Shown here piece by piece: positions 48,711 through 60,900 of a stretch of DNA of 64,000 nucleotides (positions are counted from its first letter, which is position 1; each line of letters opens with the position of its first letter). The notes beneath the pieces are model-generated. The model had not been told where the DNA came from. It saw nothing but the letters and a program-made list of their open reading frames with translations, and searched no databases. The position numbers and the translations under genes are program-made. Origin of the DNA: Sarcocystis neurona (taxonomy: Eukaryota > Apicomplexa > Conoidasida > Eucoccidiorida > Sarcocystidae); assembly GCA_000727475.1 (NCBI GenBank), contig KL647290.1, forward strand, positions 4,472,673-4,536,672, read 5' to 3'.

Positions 48711-51700
48711 AGGCCGCCGAAGCAGCTGTCCCTCTGCTGTTGCAACAGAAGAAAAAAAATGAATTCTGAAGAGACGGGACGTGCCTCTGTACGTTCGCAA
48801 CAGCAGCACCAGCAGCACAAGAGGAACAGGAAGCAGTTGCAAGGAGCAGCAAAGGTCAAGGGAGCGTCAGCAGCAGAAAGAACGGGAGAAGCCCGTTGCA
48901 GCAGGAAGGGGATGCACGCCGAATCCTCTCTCCTTCACAGCAGCAGCAGCAGAAGCAGAGACAAGAGCAGCAGCCACGGAACCGGCAGCGCCATAGCAGC
49001 ACTGGCCTCACAGCAGTAGCACGTGCACGAGGTAGGGCAGCAGCACGTGCACGAGGAGCAGAGGAGGCTCGTATGCTGCGCTGCAGCAGCAGCAGCGACG
49101 ACAGCCGCAGCAGGAGGAAGGGCAGTACCAGCAGGGACGGAGGCAGTCGAAGAAGCAGCGGAAGCAATGACGGAGGCAGCAGTGAGGTAGGAACAGCACA
49201 GCAGACGAGTGGGGAAAGTAGCAGCATGCAGCAGCAGTCACACCAACACCAGCAAGGCAAGCAGAGAAGCAGCGGCAGTAGCAGCAGCAGCGGCTTGAAT
49301 AGCAACGGGAGAAAATGCGTGTGCAGCACCGGCTGCAGCAACCAAGCATGGTGGCCCGCGGGTAGCATATCTTCGCAGCGAGAAGGAGTGGCAACCGTGT
49401 CAGAGAAAAGATCGAGATCAGCTGCAGCAACAGCAGCAACACCAGCAGCCGCAACAGCAGCAGCAGCAACAGCTACGTAGATGCACGGCAGTGGAAGGAT
49501 AACGCAGGAGCTGGCAGAAGGGAGACAGAGAGCTGTGGGCATCATGCGAAGCAGGAGGTGCAGCCGCAGGCCCAACAGAAGCGGCGAGCGGGGTGCAGCA
49601 GAGACAGCAGCAGGATTGACAGTAGCACCAGCCCTCAACCGCGCGAGGACGCGCAGCAGCAGAGCAGCAGCACCGGCGGCAGTAGCAGCAGCAGCAGCAA
49701 AAGGAAGATCAGAAGACGCACGAGCAGAAAGGAAGAAGAAGCAGCAGCAGCAGGAGCGCGTCGCCGCAGCAACGAAGGCGGGGGACACGACTTTTTTTCA
49801 GCGACCTACGACGCAGAAAACCGTCTCAGCAACGAGCCTACAGTTTTACTCAACAACACATACATACATATATATACGTATATATTTATAGCAATACACG
49901 TATACATATATATATAGGTTGACTCCTGTATAACTTGTTCACTACTGATGACTTGAAGTGGATATACTACTACACACATATGTAATCACTTGCACATACA
50001 ACAACCTGCCCGTACAGACACCTCCACACCCACACCCACACACGCACACACACAAGAACATGTAAATATATATATACATCGTCCAAGTAGCTGCGTATGC
50101 GTCTTCGTGTTGTCCTCGCTTTTCTCTCTGTTGGAAATGAGCAACAAAAAGTGACCTTCCGGCACGGCTTCCCCCCTCTGTCATCTTTTCTGTGAAGATA
50201 TATTGTGAATGTTACATATGTACATGTTATATGTCTTAGACGTGGATCTATTGCGAACGTGGCATACATATTGTGAAGGCCACACATTTATCTATACAGG
50301 GTATGCATTGAACATACACATATATATATGTTGCATGCGCCTGTACCGTCCTTCGCCTCCCAAAGCACGGACATACACATATATGTGCTGCTGGTCCGCC
50401 TCTTCACATGTCGTCTATATAACACTTTCCGAAGAAAACCATCCTCGAATACATATATACGTGTGTGTCTACAATGTCTACAAATGAGTGTCTCTTGGCA
50501 GGCGTCGAAGCCACCTCGACTGCTGCTGCGTCCGTCGTTTCCCCCCCCCCCCTTTCCTCTGCCCCTCTGTGTGTGCGCGGAGGCGACTGTCTCCGGCACG
50601 CATTTAACCCGCCTCTGCTGCTGCGTCGGTCTTCTTCTGTGTCTCTTCCTCTACCTCTATATATATACACATACATACGTGTCATCATACATATATATAT
50701 GCGCTCGGCATTCATTGGAGCCGGTCTGCTGTGCTGTTGTCTCACACGTGGCGAAGACCTGCAGACCCCCTACAAGCATAGATATATAGAGGGGCACGCA
50801 GGCAGATACACAACCACTATGTATATGTAGGGAGACAGACGGTCCATAGTTATATATATACGTATGGACGCGTAGATAGAGACAGATGTTTCTTCTCTAT
50901 ATATGTACGTAGAGACGCACTTTACTCAAATATATACATGTGTGTAGGTAGATATAAACAGCTACTGCTTCTATGTATGTGTAGATAGAAAGACACACAC
51001 GGCTCACGTATATATATGTATAGGGAGACAGACGGCTCACGTATATATATGTATAGGGAGACAGACGGCTCACGTATATATATGTATAGGGAGACAGACG
51101 GCTCACGTATATATATGTATAGGGAGACAGACGGCTCACGTATATATATGTATAGGGAGACAGACGGCTCACGTATATATATCATATGTATATGTAGGTG
51201 TAGATAGACAGTTATTTGCAGCCGTAGTCGCTAGACATGTAAACCTGGCATTTCCACGCACTTCTATGCGCGCACCTACAAATCTGCGCCATTTCTTCCT
51301 CGAAACCCACCGGATGGCTTCCTCCATATATTTATATGTATGTGTCTACATAGAAAACTTAGTCATCCGTACACACACATTAATATATGTATCTGCGTGC
51401 TTACATATACAAGTCCGTACTCTATACCTACATATATACATATATATATAGTCACATACGTACGTCCGTAATATACATGTATATATGCTTACATACACAA
51501 GTCCGTAGTGTGGTTGTATGGATGGATGGATGTATGCTTATATGTATGCGTGTACACCGATGTATATATATAAGTAGTCGGGGTCATCTTCGACGTATAT
51601 AGAGACACAGTGTAGTCTACATGTGTATATGTATATGTATTTTGCGGGCTGAAAAGCACGTGTACATATATATATATATATCGCGGCTGAAAAGCATGCA

Positions 51701-53339
51701 CACTTGCGCGCTCCACGCATACGTATATATATATATAGAGAGAGAGATGTTTGTACACAGTTACGTCCACATATGTATATGAAGACATGTATAGAATGAA
51801 GTCTCGAGAGCTGAAAGCGCCTCGTGAGGGAGAGCCGCGGAGCTGCCACCAAGCGAGGCAGAGATGCAGGTAGATACGGAGGGGGAGAGACGGAAAAACA
51901 GCGGTATTTCTCGCGGGGCCAAGGACTGCTCTCTGCAACGGGGGAAACGGAAAGGAAGGCGAACTTACCTAATAACAAAAGAAGCTACCATTTGCCAGAA
52001 ATCTTCGAAAGTAGCGACGGGCCCTTCCTCTATGCGCAGCGCTGCTGCTGCTGCTCTTCCTGCTGCCGCGTTTGCCTCCACTGCCGTTGGGGGCTCTCGA
52101 GCTCCGACGCCTGGTGACGCAAAAGCGTCTTGCGGACCCGCCGCCCTTGCTGCTGCTGCTTCTGCGTCTTCTTTTTCTTCTGCTCGTGACTGTCCGTGGC
52201 GTCCTTCCGCCCCCCCTGCTGCTCTTCCTGCTGCTGTCGGCAGTCTTCCGGTGCAGCAGCAGCTGCTTCTTCTTCGGGAACGCCGGACGGCCTGCAGCGC
52301 CTCGTCCAGCGTGGGGGGGCAGGCCACAGCGCCGGCTTCTGTTCAGCAAACAACATAGAGAAGTCTTGCGAGCGCGTGGGTGGTGGGTATGCGGGCTGCC
52401 GGGAAGTGTGAGGCAAACGCATGCATGACGCGTCACGCACTACAAGAAGTCGGGGTGTACATGGGGGAGACGGGGACGGTGACGCTTGTTCTCCTTCGAT
52501 GAGGGCAACAGCAGACAAGAAGTCTTCTCCCGAGCAAAAATGTGTGTGCGCAGGAACGCAGCAACAACTGTCTCCGCACAGAGGAAGAGGTACCACGCAG
52601 AAAAGCAGCGTCTCCCACGAAGCAACAGAGAGCGCAGCTCCTGCCCCGCACGGAGAGACAGAAAGGGAGAGGAAAGCAGAAAGAGACACAGAGAGAGAGA
52701 GTGTTAAAAGGCAAGGCAAGCACTTGATGCATGCAAGACGAGACGGCAAGAGTGTTGTACTCACGCGGACTTCCTCCGCCGTTGCACTGCAGCAAATCGA
52801 GAGAGAGACGGAGAATTTGTCCCCTGCAGGGGCCTAGAACAGAAGTGAAGAATACAAGAAGGTGACAGGGTAACGAAGAGCTGTGCGGCTTGCAAAAATA
52901 TCCGTAGAAGCACGAGGAAGATACACAGACGAGTGCCAGAGCTGAAAGAGACAAACAAAAGAGATGCATGCAAGCAGCAGCGCACCCTCCTCCCACGTGA
53001 GACGACGTGGTGCCGCCGGAGCGCCCTTTCAAGGAGTCGAAGAGCCTCAACGCTGTCAGAGCACAAAAAAAAGAAGCGACAAGTTCTCCTTCAAAAAGAG
53101 GAGAAGGGGCAGCTGCAGCAACACCGTCCGCAGCAAAAATGCCGGCACGGCAGCAGCTCCAGCGACAGCAGCAGCGCAGCGTCGGACGAGCCGCGGCAGA
53201 GCAGCAGGAGTCGCAGGGCAAGAAAACGTAGCAGCCGAGCAGGCGCAGCAGCGTCTAAAGAGAGCACGGTGGGGCCGAGGTGGAGCAGGCGCGGCAGCTT
53301 TTCCAGTAGCGCAAAGCAGCAAATGCAGAGGACAGTTTG
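48622..53339 (-). CDS. Gene C: multi-exon helical protein of unknown function
   Basis: Four minus-strand exons join with consistent phase. Exon a (53125-53339, open to 53387) reads FALLEKLPRLLHLGPTVLSL then LLLSLELLPCRHFCCG and ends GGACG|GTGTTG. Exon b (52997-53052) follows TTTTTTTTGTGCTCTGACAG and reads VEALRLLERALRRHHVVS. Exon c (52765-52833) follows TTCACTTCTGTTCTAG, reads CRGQILRLSLDLLQCNGGG and ends CGC|GTGAGT. Exon d (51969-52338) reads VACPPTLDEALQAVRR, an Ala-rich insert, then IEEGPVATFEDFWQMVASF and ends ATTAG|GTAAGT. The first part looks like a helical repeat (HEAT/ARM/TPR-like); EGPVATFEDFWQMV faintly recalls the tyrosine-phosphatase QGP...DFW.M motif but without other support. 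A 38-codon final exon (48622-48736, after TTTCTTCTGTTGCAACAG) fits the phase across a 3.2 kb intron, speculatively. The start exon is not found. Confidence 0.45.
48770..49480 (+). CDS. Candidate Ser/Gly/Ala/Gln-rich exon
   Basis: A plus-strand frame of about 235 codons stays open to TAG 49478, with CAG on the sense strand. It contains QEEQEAVARSSKGQGSVSS, a Ser/Gly/Asp segment (RRSSGSNDGGSSEVGTAQQT) and ends in Ala/Thr runs. ATG 48896 is an internal methionine, not a convincing start. Another plus frame ends at AGTGAG|GTAGGA near 49190, so real exon boundaries may switch frames. No family recognised. From 49490 to 49850 similar CAG-rich sequence continues with short frames. Confidence 0.3.
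   Translation, partial: RDGTCLCTFATAAPAAQEEQEAVARSSKGQGSVSSRKNGRSPLQQEGDARRILSPSQQQQQKQRQEQQPRNRQRHSSTGLTAVARARGRAAARARGAEEARMLRCSSSSDDSRSRRKGSTSRDGGSRRSSGSNDGGSSEVGTAQQTSGESSSMQQQSHQHQQGKQRSSGSSSSSGLNSNGRKCVCSTGCSNQAWWPAGSISSQREGVATVSEKRSRSAAATAATPAAATAAAATAT
49855..51700. repeat. Long TA/TACACA/TATGTA microsatellite domain
   Basis: Nearly continuous simple sequence with TATATATA, ACACACAC and CATACATA tracts, interrupted by short unique stretches such as 50480-50640. It includes the 33-bp minisatellite listed separately. Open frames here translate to Tyr/Ile/His/Thr strings and are artefacts. If the minus-strand gene at 51969-53339 continues downstream, this would be its intron. Confidence 0.8.
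51001..51182. repeat. 33-bp minisatellite, 5.5 near-identical copies
   Basis: The unit GGCTCACGTATATATATGTA plus TAGGGAGACAGAC starts at 51001, 51034, 51067, 51100, 51133 and 51166 (partial). Copies are identical or almost so. Because 33 is a multiple of three, frames stay open on both strands (11-residue periodic peptides), which explains the ORFs here; I do not regard them as genes. Confidence 0.95.
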
Positions 53340-53399
53340 CTGGGAGGGAAGTGAGCGAAGCTGCTGCGTAGCAAGGAGGATGGGCAAAGACGAAGCAAA

Positions 53400-54124
53400 A
53401 GGAAAAGCTTAAAAGAAACCGAAGAAGTCACACAAAAATGTCTGCGACGCCTCTCTCACAGTGAACGTGTGTGTCTCGGTCTCTCTGTGTGAGTCTGTCT
53501 TTCTCTCGGGTGTACGTACACCTGGAAGTTGGGGAGCAGCACACGAAGGAGTCCTCAGGCCGTTTTGGTCTAATCGACTATGTGTCCACCCCCTTTCTTC
53601 TTTTTCCCTTACGGAGGTCCCTCTTCTCTCTCTGCAGAGGAACGTCTTCGTATTTGTTCTCTGCGAAAGACTCTCTATACGAAGATGATAAGCAGCAAAG
53701 TCGCGGCGCTCCACGATGCTGACGCGCATGCGCAGCAGCCCAGCGCACTACCTTATCTACATGCACCTATCCATGTATTCACACCTTTGGGAAGGCACCA
53801 GCAGCGGACACATCCGTCGACAAACCGCAGATTCTCACCAAGGGGACTACACTAAACTCCACCCTTGTTCACGCATGCAAAGAAAGCAATACTCAAACAT
53901 TTATATGCATATGCCTGTATACAGAAACACACACGCGTGCACATATGAAGAGAGGTAAATCTACACACGTACACGTGTAGAAACGAGAAACTTTCGAAGC
54001 GCATGCAAGAAGTGTTCCTCTTCAACTCCGTCTCCGTCTTCTTCCACTCTCGCTCTCTACCACGACAGTCCACTACATTCTACGGCCTCGCCGTTGCCCC
54101 TGTCTATACCCACACACACATATA

Positions 54125-54155
<31 letters not shown>

Positions 54156-54918
54156 CTGTAGACAGGGAGAAGGAGAGAGACGGAGAAGAAGGGGAGAAAT
54201 AGGGAGGTGGCGATATACGTGAATATGTGTGCATTGAGAAGAGACACGAACCGAAGAAAAATCGATTCAGCGCTCCTGCTCGGCCACGTATTGGTGTCTC
54301 TGTGTGTGTCTGTCGGCAAAGCGAGTCGTTCACGAGTAAGCGGGCAAACGGAGAAGAACAGAAAAAGAGACGAAAAAAAAAGTTAAGCATATCGAAGAAG
54401 TACGTGAGTGAAGATCGCACCAAGGGCCGGGTACTCATCAACGACTCTACATATATATATATATATATATATACATGCGTGCATATATAGTGAGCCATAC
54501 ATACATGTATGTATACCCATATATATATATATGGATAGACGTACATAGTAGTAGGACGACTATATACGTGTATATATATATATGTAGATAGATGTGTAAG
54601 CATATGTAGTTAGCGTAGCAGGTATACATATATATATGTATATACCTACGTAGTGCTAGGTCTCACACAGAGACGCGTATCCGAGTGTTTACGTGTTAGG
54701 AATATATGTAGACGTGCAAGTAGCAGGAGAGTGAGGCAAAGATAGAGAAGCCTCTAGAACGGAAAAGAAACTCATATATATTTATATTTGTCTTCAGCTG
54801 TTTGTCCACATTGACGCGGAGGCATGCAGGGGGGACCGGCACGAGCGAACAGAGAGATTTGTGCTGCTCGCCTTCGCGCTCTGTATTCGTCTCTCAGTTC
54901 CTCCCTTTTCTTCCTTTC
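53400..54918. other. Interval between gene C and giant gene 2: microsatellites, no secure gene
   Basis: (TA)n blocks lie at 54126-54153, 54450-54475, 54515-54530 and 54570-54585, with GAGAGA-rich stretches around 54160-54200. A minus-strand frame at 53409-53729 (RVSIVERRDFAAYHLRIE) is mildly protein-like and could be the 5' end of gene C, but no splice junction supports it. The rest gives no recognisable peptide. Confidence 0.4.
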
Positions 54919-57900
54919 CTATTCCACCCACTTTCTCCGTCCCTTCTCTACATGTGTCGTACACGAATAGAGAAGCTTCTCTGGAGAAAGGACACCTCCA
55001 GCTATGCGCGCGCGCAGGGGGGTGTACCTAACTGCGGGTAGCACGAGGAGTAGATACGCAGCTGAAAACTCACGTATGTATACAGATAGACGCACACAGG
55101 TATGTGGACACATGTAAATTAAGAGAGACAGATTTAGACGCGGGTCTCTATACGGAGAGAACGGGCAGCCACACAGGTGCGGAGAGGCGCGCCTATAGAT
55201 ACTAAGGTGGACATACATATATACACACACGTGTGAGAGTAGAGGGAGACAGCTGTGTAGAGAAATAGGAACGCGTGTGTACATACGAATATATATATAT
55301 ATATGTGTGCATACACGTACGCGTAGGGACACACACGTGTATATACAAATATATGGAGAGAGGCTTACAGACAGACGGGGGTGTATAGAAAGGTGTGTGG
55401 AGGCGCGTACGTATGTATGTATATGTGTACACCTATACGTAGATATATAAAACGCGTTATATGTCCATATACAGACACACATATAAACACTGTGGACGCA
55501 GAGGGGAAGATTTTCAGAGGAATGTACACACTTGTGTGTGACGAGAAGACTGTGCAGGTGGAGAACTGTTGGGAGGTGAGGCAGGAGAGGGGGGAAGGGA
55601 CGCGATTTGATGTGGGAGATATACCTGTCACGTAGGGCGTGGACAGGAGAGTTTGCCTGAATCCGTAGAAATTCCATTCTCTCCATACGACGACCTCCTT
55701 CTCTGTGTTGATCTCCCCCTCGCCTTCCTTCTTTTCGCTCTTCTTCGTGTCCTCCTCCTCCTCGTGCTGTTGCTGCTGCTGACGACAGTGCTGCTGCCGA
55801 CGCGCTTGCGGCTGCTGCTGCGCGGAGTGCTGCAGGACGTGCTGCTGCCATTGCAAGTGCCGCTGCTGCTGGTGCAGCTGGTGCGTTGCGTCGGCAGCTG
55901 CTGTGTGCTTCGCCAGCTGCTGCTGCTGCTGGCTGCTGCAGCCCGCGTGCAGGAATTCTGCCTTTTCTTCGAAGCCGTGGACGGCGCAACCGGAAGAAAA
56001 AGAAGAAGAAGCAGAGGCGGCAGCAGAAATTGTATCTGATGTTGTTATTGCTGCTGCTGTCGGTTCAGCTGCTGCCCCTGTTCGACAGGCCACCGCTGCT
56101 GCTGCGCGTGCTGCTGGAGCTCCGGTTCCGCCTCCCTGTGTCTCTGTCGCTGCTCTATCTGCCTCTTCTCCTCCTGCGGCCCTTCTTCTTTCTTCTTCAT
56201 TTCTGCTGCTTCCCCCGCTCGCAAGGATTCCACCGCCGCAGCCAACATCGTCTACTGTTGCTGCTGTTGCTGGTCCTTCCCTGCGTCCTCGTTGTTTCTC
56301 TCTGGCTGCTCCTGCTGCTGCTGCTGAGTCATCAGCAAAATACAAAAAAATGAGACGCAGGCGCAGCAGGCCCACTGAGCTTTGCAGGCTGTGAAGCGCC
56401 TCTCCGTCGAGAAGTGCGAGCAGCCGAGTAAACCGCAGCAGATCAATTCTGCTGCTGCTGCTGCCCGCGTAGATCCGTCCCAGGCGTCCGCGGTCGAACC
56501 GGAGCCGAAAGGCGCAGTCCACGCTTCTTCCTTCTGTGCCTCCTCCCCCTGCCCCCTTCGTGACGTCTTGCTGCTGCTGTTGCTGCTGCTGCTGCCGTAC
56601 CGCGCATTCCTCGAACCAAACAGCCGACGCAGCAGCCTCACCAGCAGCTGCAGCAGGAAGAGCAGGAGGACGTGGAAGATACGGAGAGAGAGAGGAGACA
56701 AAGGCGGGGAGGGGAACAGCAGCAGGGGGAAGGGAGACAGCAGCGAGAGAACCACCAGTCTCTGCAGCAGCACAGGGAAGAAGAGAAAGCCTTTCTGAAG
56801 TAGGAGCAGCAAGACGGTCGCAGAAAGTCGCAGGTGGGATTCCGACAGCAGCAGAGGCTAGACGCTGCTGCTGCTGCTTCTGCTGCTGCAAAGAAAAGGA
56901 AGAGGGGGAAGCTGACAGAACACCTACAGAATAGCTTTCTCTTTGCAGGCAAGCGTAAGCCAGCCAGAACTGCTCTACTTCTTCGGCTCCGATAGAATTT
57001 GCGCTACAAACACCGCAAGGAACATCTCTGCTCGCATGTTGCCTCTCCTCTGCCTCCCCGGTGCTCTTTTCTCTCTTGTCGTTGCTGACGCCGTGGCTCT
57101 TCCTGGTCTTGCTGCTGCCGCTGCAGCTGCAGCAGCAGCCGGAAGCTTGCTGCTGCAGCTTCGCAGTCTGCCGCAGCTGCCGCAGCTTAACAAGGCGCTG
57201 AAACACTGCAGCAATGTAGCGAAGATTGCTGTCAGAAAAGCGTGTCTCTTTCCACAACAGCGCAGCTTCTTCCTTCCTTATAAGCAGTCCGCCATCTGCT
57301 GCGCGGATGCAACATCGCGCCTCTAGTGCTGTCTGCTCCTCCCTCTGCTGCTGTGAGACGCTTGCTGTGTGTACCTCTGCCGGTGTTCTTCTGAATCTCT
57401 GATCGCCCCCTGTTGCTGCTGCTGCAGCAGCCCTCTCCTCTTCGATCGCAGCCTCCCGTGCTTCTTCGACTGCTGGTCTCTGTGCTGCTGCGCAGACTGC
57501 TCCTCCTAGCGCTGCCGCTGTTATCATCCCCGCTCTCTGCGTTGCTGCTGCTTCTGGCTGCCGTGCCGGGGGATGCTGCGCTTCTGCGGGGCTGCCGTAG
57601 GGAGAAAGGGCTGCAGCAGCCGCAGCAGGTGTATAAAGAGCAGATAGGTACGCAGCAGCAGCGGCGGGAGGGGGACGGCAAGTCACTGCATGCGAAGCGG
57701 AAGGAAGACGTGGAGGGAGAGAAGAAGGAGGAGGACCATATAGAGAGGAGGAAGCAACAGCAGCACCAGGGTCTGCAGGGGTGTACAGAGAAATAGAAGG
57801 ACCAGCAGCAGCAGAAGCCGAAGGCGCAGGAGGGGCGTAGAGAGAGGAAAATGACCCAGCTGCAGCAGCAGGGGGATAATACGAAATACTAGACGGGGGA

Positions 57901-60900
57901 GGAGGAGCAGCAGCAGCAGCATCGAAGGGAATTCCCTTCAGGGTGTAAAGTTGGAGCCTCTGGTGGCGGTGAAGTGGAGCTGCTGCGTGCTGCAGCAGCT
58001 TCTCTGTGGCTGACTGCTGCCAGGAGTTTTGCTGCCAATTTCTCTGCTCCTGCTGGTCTCTTGGGGCGTGGCGGTGCTGCAAAGTCCGCTGCTGCTGACG
58101 AGGTGAGAGCTGCGCGTCCTCCTCTCTCTCCCCGTGATCCTGCTGTAGAAGCTGCTGCAGTTGCCCTCCCCACATCAGCGGCGCTCTGCCGCCGCTGTCT
58201 CGCTGCTGCCGCCTGCCGCCGTCTCGTCTTCCCCCTTTTTCTTCCTCTTCTTCTTCTCCCTGGAGTCGGTGCGACTGCCGTTGTTCCTGAGGCAACTCCT
58301 CTTCATAACCGGCACCCGCAGATAACATGCTGCTGTGAAGAGAGAGGCGTGCTGCCACCGCTGCTTCTGCGTCTGCTGACGCACTTGCTGCTGCTGCTGC
58401 TGCGACTTCTTCTCTGCTCCAGGACTGCCGCTCTGCGCTGGCTGCGGTCCTCCTTCTCTGGGGAAGTGTCACACCTGCAGCTGCGACTTCTGGCGGAGGA
58501 GCAGCAGCTGCAGCAGCCCCAGAAGCAACAGCACGACAGGCAGCCGGGGCCGGTGCTGAAGGAGCAGCAAGACAGAAAGCAGGAGCGGCTGCTGCAGCAG
58601 AAGACGCTGCAGCAGAAAGAAGCGATGTATTATCCATCAGTGCCGCTGAGGGAGAGAAGGAGCAGTGACTAGTCGAAGATCCACCAGCAGGAGAAGATCC
58701 GGGAGAAAGACTGACAGGAGACGCCCCTGCAAGGGGCTGCAGCTGCGTTGATGGAACCAGCCGCCGGGGATGCTGCTGATCTGCACGCTGCAGCTGCTGC
58801 CTCCGCAGCCGCTGGTGAGCAAGACGCGCTTCCTGCTGTTGCAGGCTGTCGTGCAGCAGCTGCTGCTGTGGCAGCCAGTGCTGCGGGACAGACTGCGGCT
58901 GCTGCTGAAAGCTCTGGTCACGTTGCTGTTCATAAAACCTCTGCTGCATCTGTTGCTGCTGCTGTTGAAGTAGCGAGAGGCTTTCCTCTGGGTCTGGCTG
59001 CGGATAGGGAGGGTGCAGCAGCAGGCTGCAGCCGTTGCTGTGTTGCTCGCGGTGTCGCGCTGCTTGCGCCTGGTGCTGCTGTTGCTGCTCAGTGTGGGGC
59101 AGGTAGCGACGCGCCGCTGCCTCCCCTGCAGTCTGAAGGGAAACGACGGCGCCTCGGGTATATCCAGAAGCAGCAGCAGCAACACCTGCAGGTTCCCTTC
59201 CGTTGCTGCAGTCGTAAACAGCAGCTGCTGGTGCTGCTCTTGCTGGCGGTGCTGCGGACGGAACTGGAATCGTGGACGATGCCGCTACAGCAGCGGCAGC
59301 TGAAGGAGAAAACTCCTGCTGCTGTTGCTGCAGGCTGTCGGGTGAGGCAGGCAAACACAGCGAGTGCTGCTGATGCTGCTGCTGTTGACAATACCACGGC
59401 TGCTGCTGCTGCCGCGCCAGCACGTCTTCTTGCTGCTGCAGCGCCGCACACCGCACTCTGCGGGGAGGATTAGCAGCAGCAGCAGTAGTAGCGCCACGCA
59501 GGGTGAGTGAACCACCGGAAATCGCAGCAGCCGCCGCAGGTGGCAGTGCAGCACCAGTGGCAGCCGAAGGGAGAGCTGCAGCAGCGGCGTAAGGAGAAGG
59601 AACGGCAGCAGCAATGCGAGAAGGAAGAGTCGCAGCAGCGGCAGCAGAATAAAGAGCAGCATCAGCAGCAGAGGTGAACCCCGGAGGAAAGTCCTGCAGC
59701 GCGGCATAGCAGAGGAGAGACGAGGCGCAGCAGTTCTGCTGCGACGAAAGCTGAGGATAGCGTGAGTGCTGCTGCGGCAACGCGGAGAGATCCTGCTGCC
59801 TCTGTGTGCTGCTGTGGTTCGCGCACGGCTGGTGCTGCTGCTGCGCTTCTCCGTCTTCTTTCTGGTGACACTGCTGCTGCTGGTGCTGCCTTTGTTGCTC
59901 CTGCAGCGGCCAAGCAGACGACGCAATTCTTCGCTCGTGCAGTCCGCTGGTGGCGACGTCTGCTGGCTTTGCTCCTGCTATCAACGCTGGCGCTCTTGTT
60001 TGTGCTGTTGCTGCTGTGTATGACGCTGCCGCTGCTGCTCTTCCTGCGCCTGTAGCTTGGCGTGCGGCTGGTGCTCCGCGCTGAAAGCCTGCAGCACCTT
60101 CTTGAAGAGACTGTTCACAGAGGCCGTCCTGATCTTCCTCTGGGGGGGACAGAGGCGCAGCAGCAGCTGCTTCCTTCAGCAGCCATCCTACTTCTGCGTC
60201 CTCTGCCACTACAGGAAACCCCCCAGCTTGTGCTGCTGCTGTTGCTGGTGTTGTCGGTGCGGCTGCTGGTGGTCGCCTTGCTGCTTGACGTGTCACGGGC
60301 AGCAAAGTGGCGTGTGCCGCTACTGCTGCCCACTCCCCACCGGCTGCAGCTGCCCTCTGCCCACCTGCTGCAGCTGCCCACTGCTCACCTGCTGTAGCTG
60401 TCCACTGCTCACCTGCTGCAGCTGTCCACTGTTCACCTGCTGCAGCACGCCGCCGGTCCTCCTGCTGCTGCAGGCGACAGAGGAACACGTCTGCTGCGTC
60501 GGACAGCGAGGCAGGCGACGGGTCACCAGCAGCCGCAGCAGCAGGATCCTCCGCAGGGACGGCGCTTGCCGTAGCCGAGCAGAGAAAAGAAGTACGAGAC
60601 CCCAGCGGCCGGTCAGCAGCAGTGGCTGCACCAGCAGCAAGAGATGGAAGCCAGCTGCTGCTGCTGCTCCGTCGGCCACTGCTGTTCTCTGGGCCAGCAG
60701 CAGAATAATCTCCACGTGCTGCTGCTGCTGCGCCGGGTGCGGTTGCTATTGCTGCTGGCGGTGGGCCTGCTGCCGCCGTTCCCGTCGCTGCTGCTGCTGC
60801 GGGGGACGCTGCTTCTGTTATGTCTCCCTCTTCTCTCGCAGCCGCTCGAGCCGCTGCGTCTGCTGCTGCTGGTTTCCCGAGACCTGCCCTTCTGGACGTA

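Noticed and set aside
55365..55624. C-terminal ~85 residues of the long exon B frame
   Set aside because: Tyr/Ile/His/Thr translation of a microsatellite; a consensus donor at 55624 ends the exon before it.
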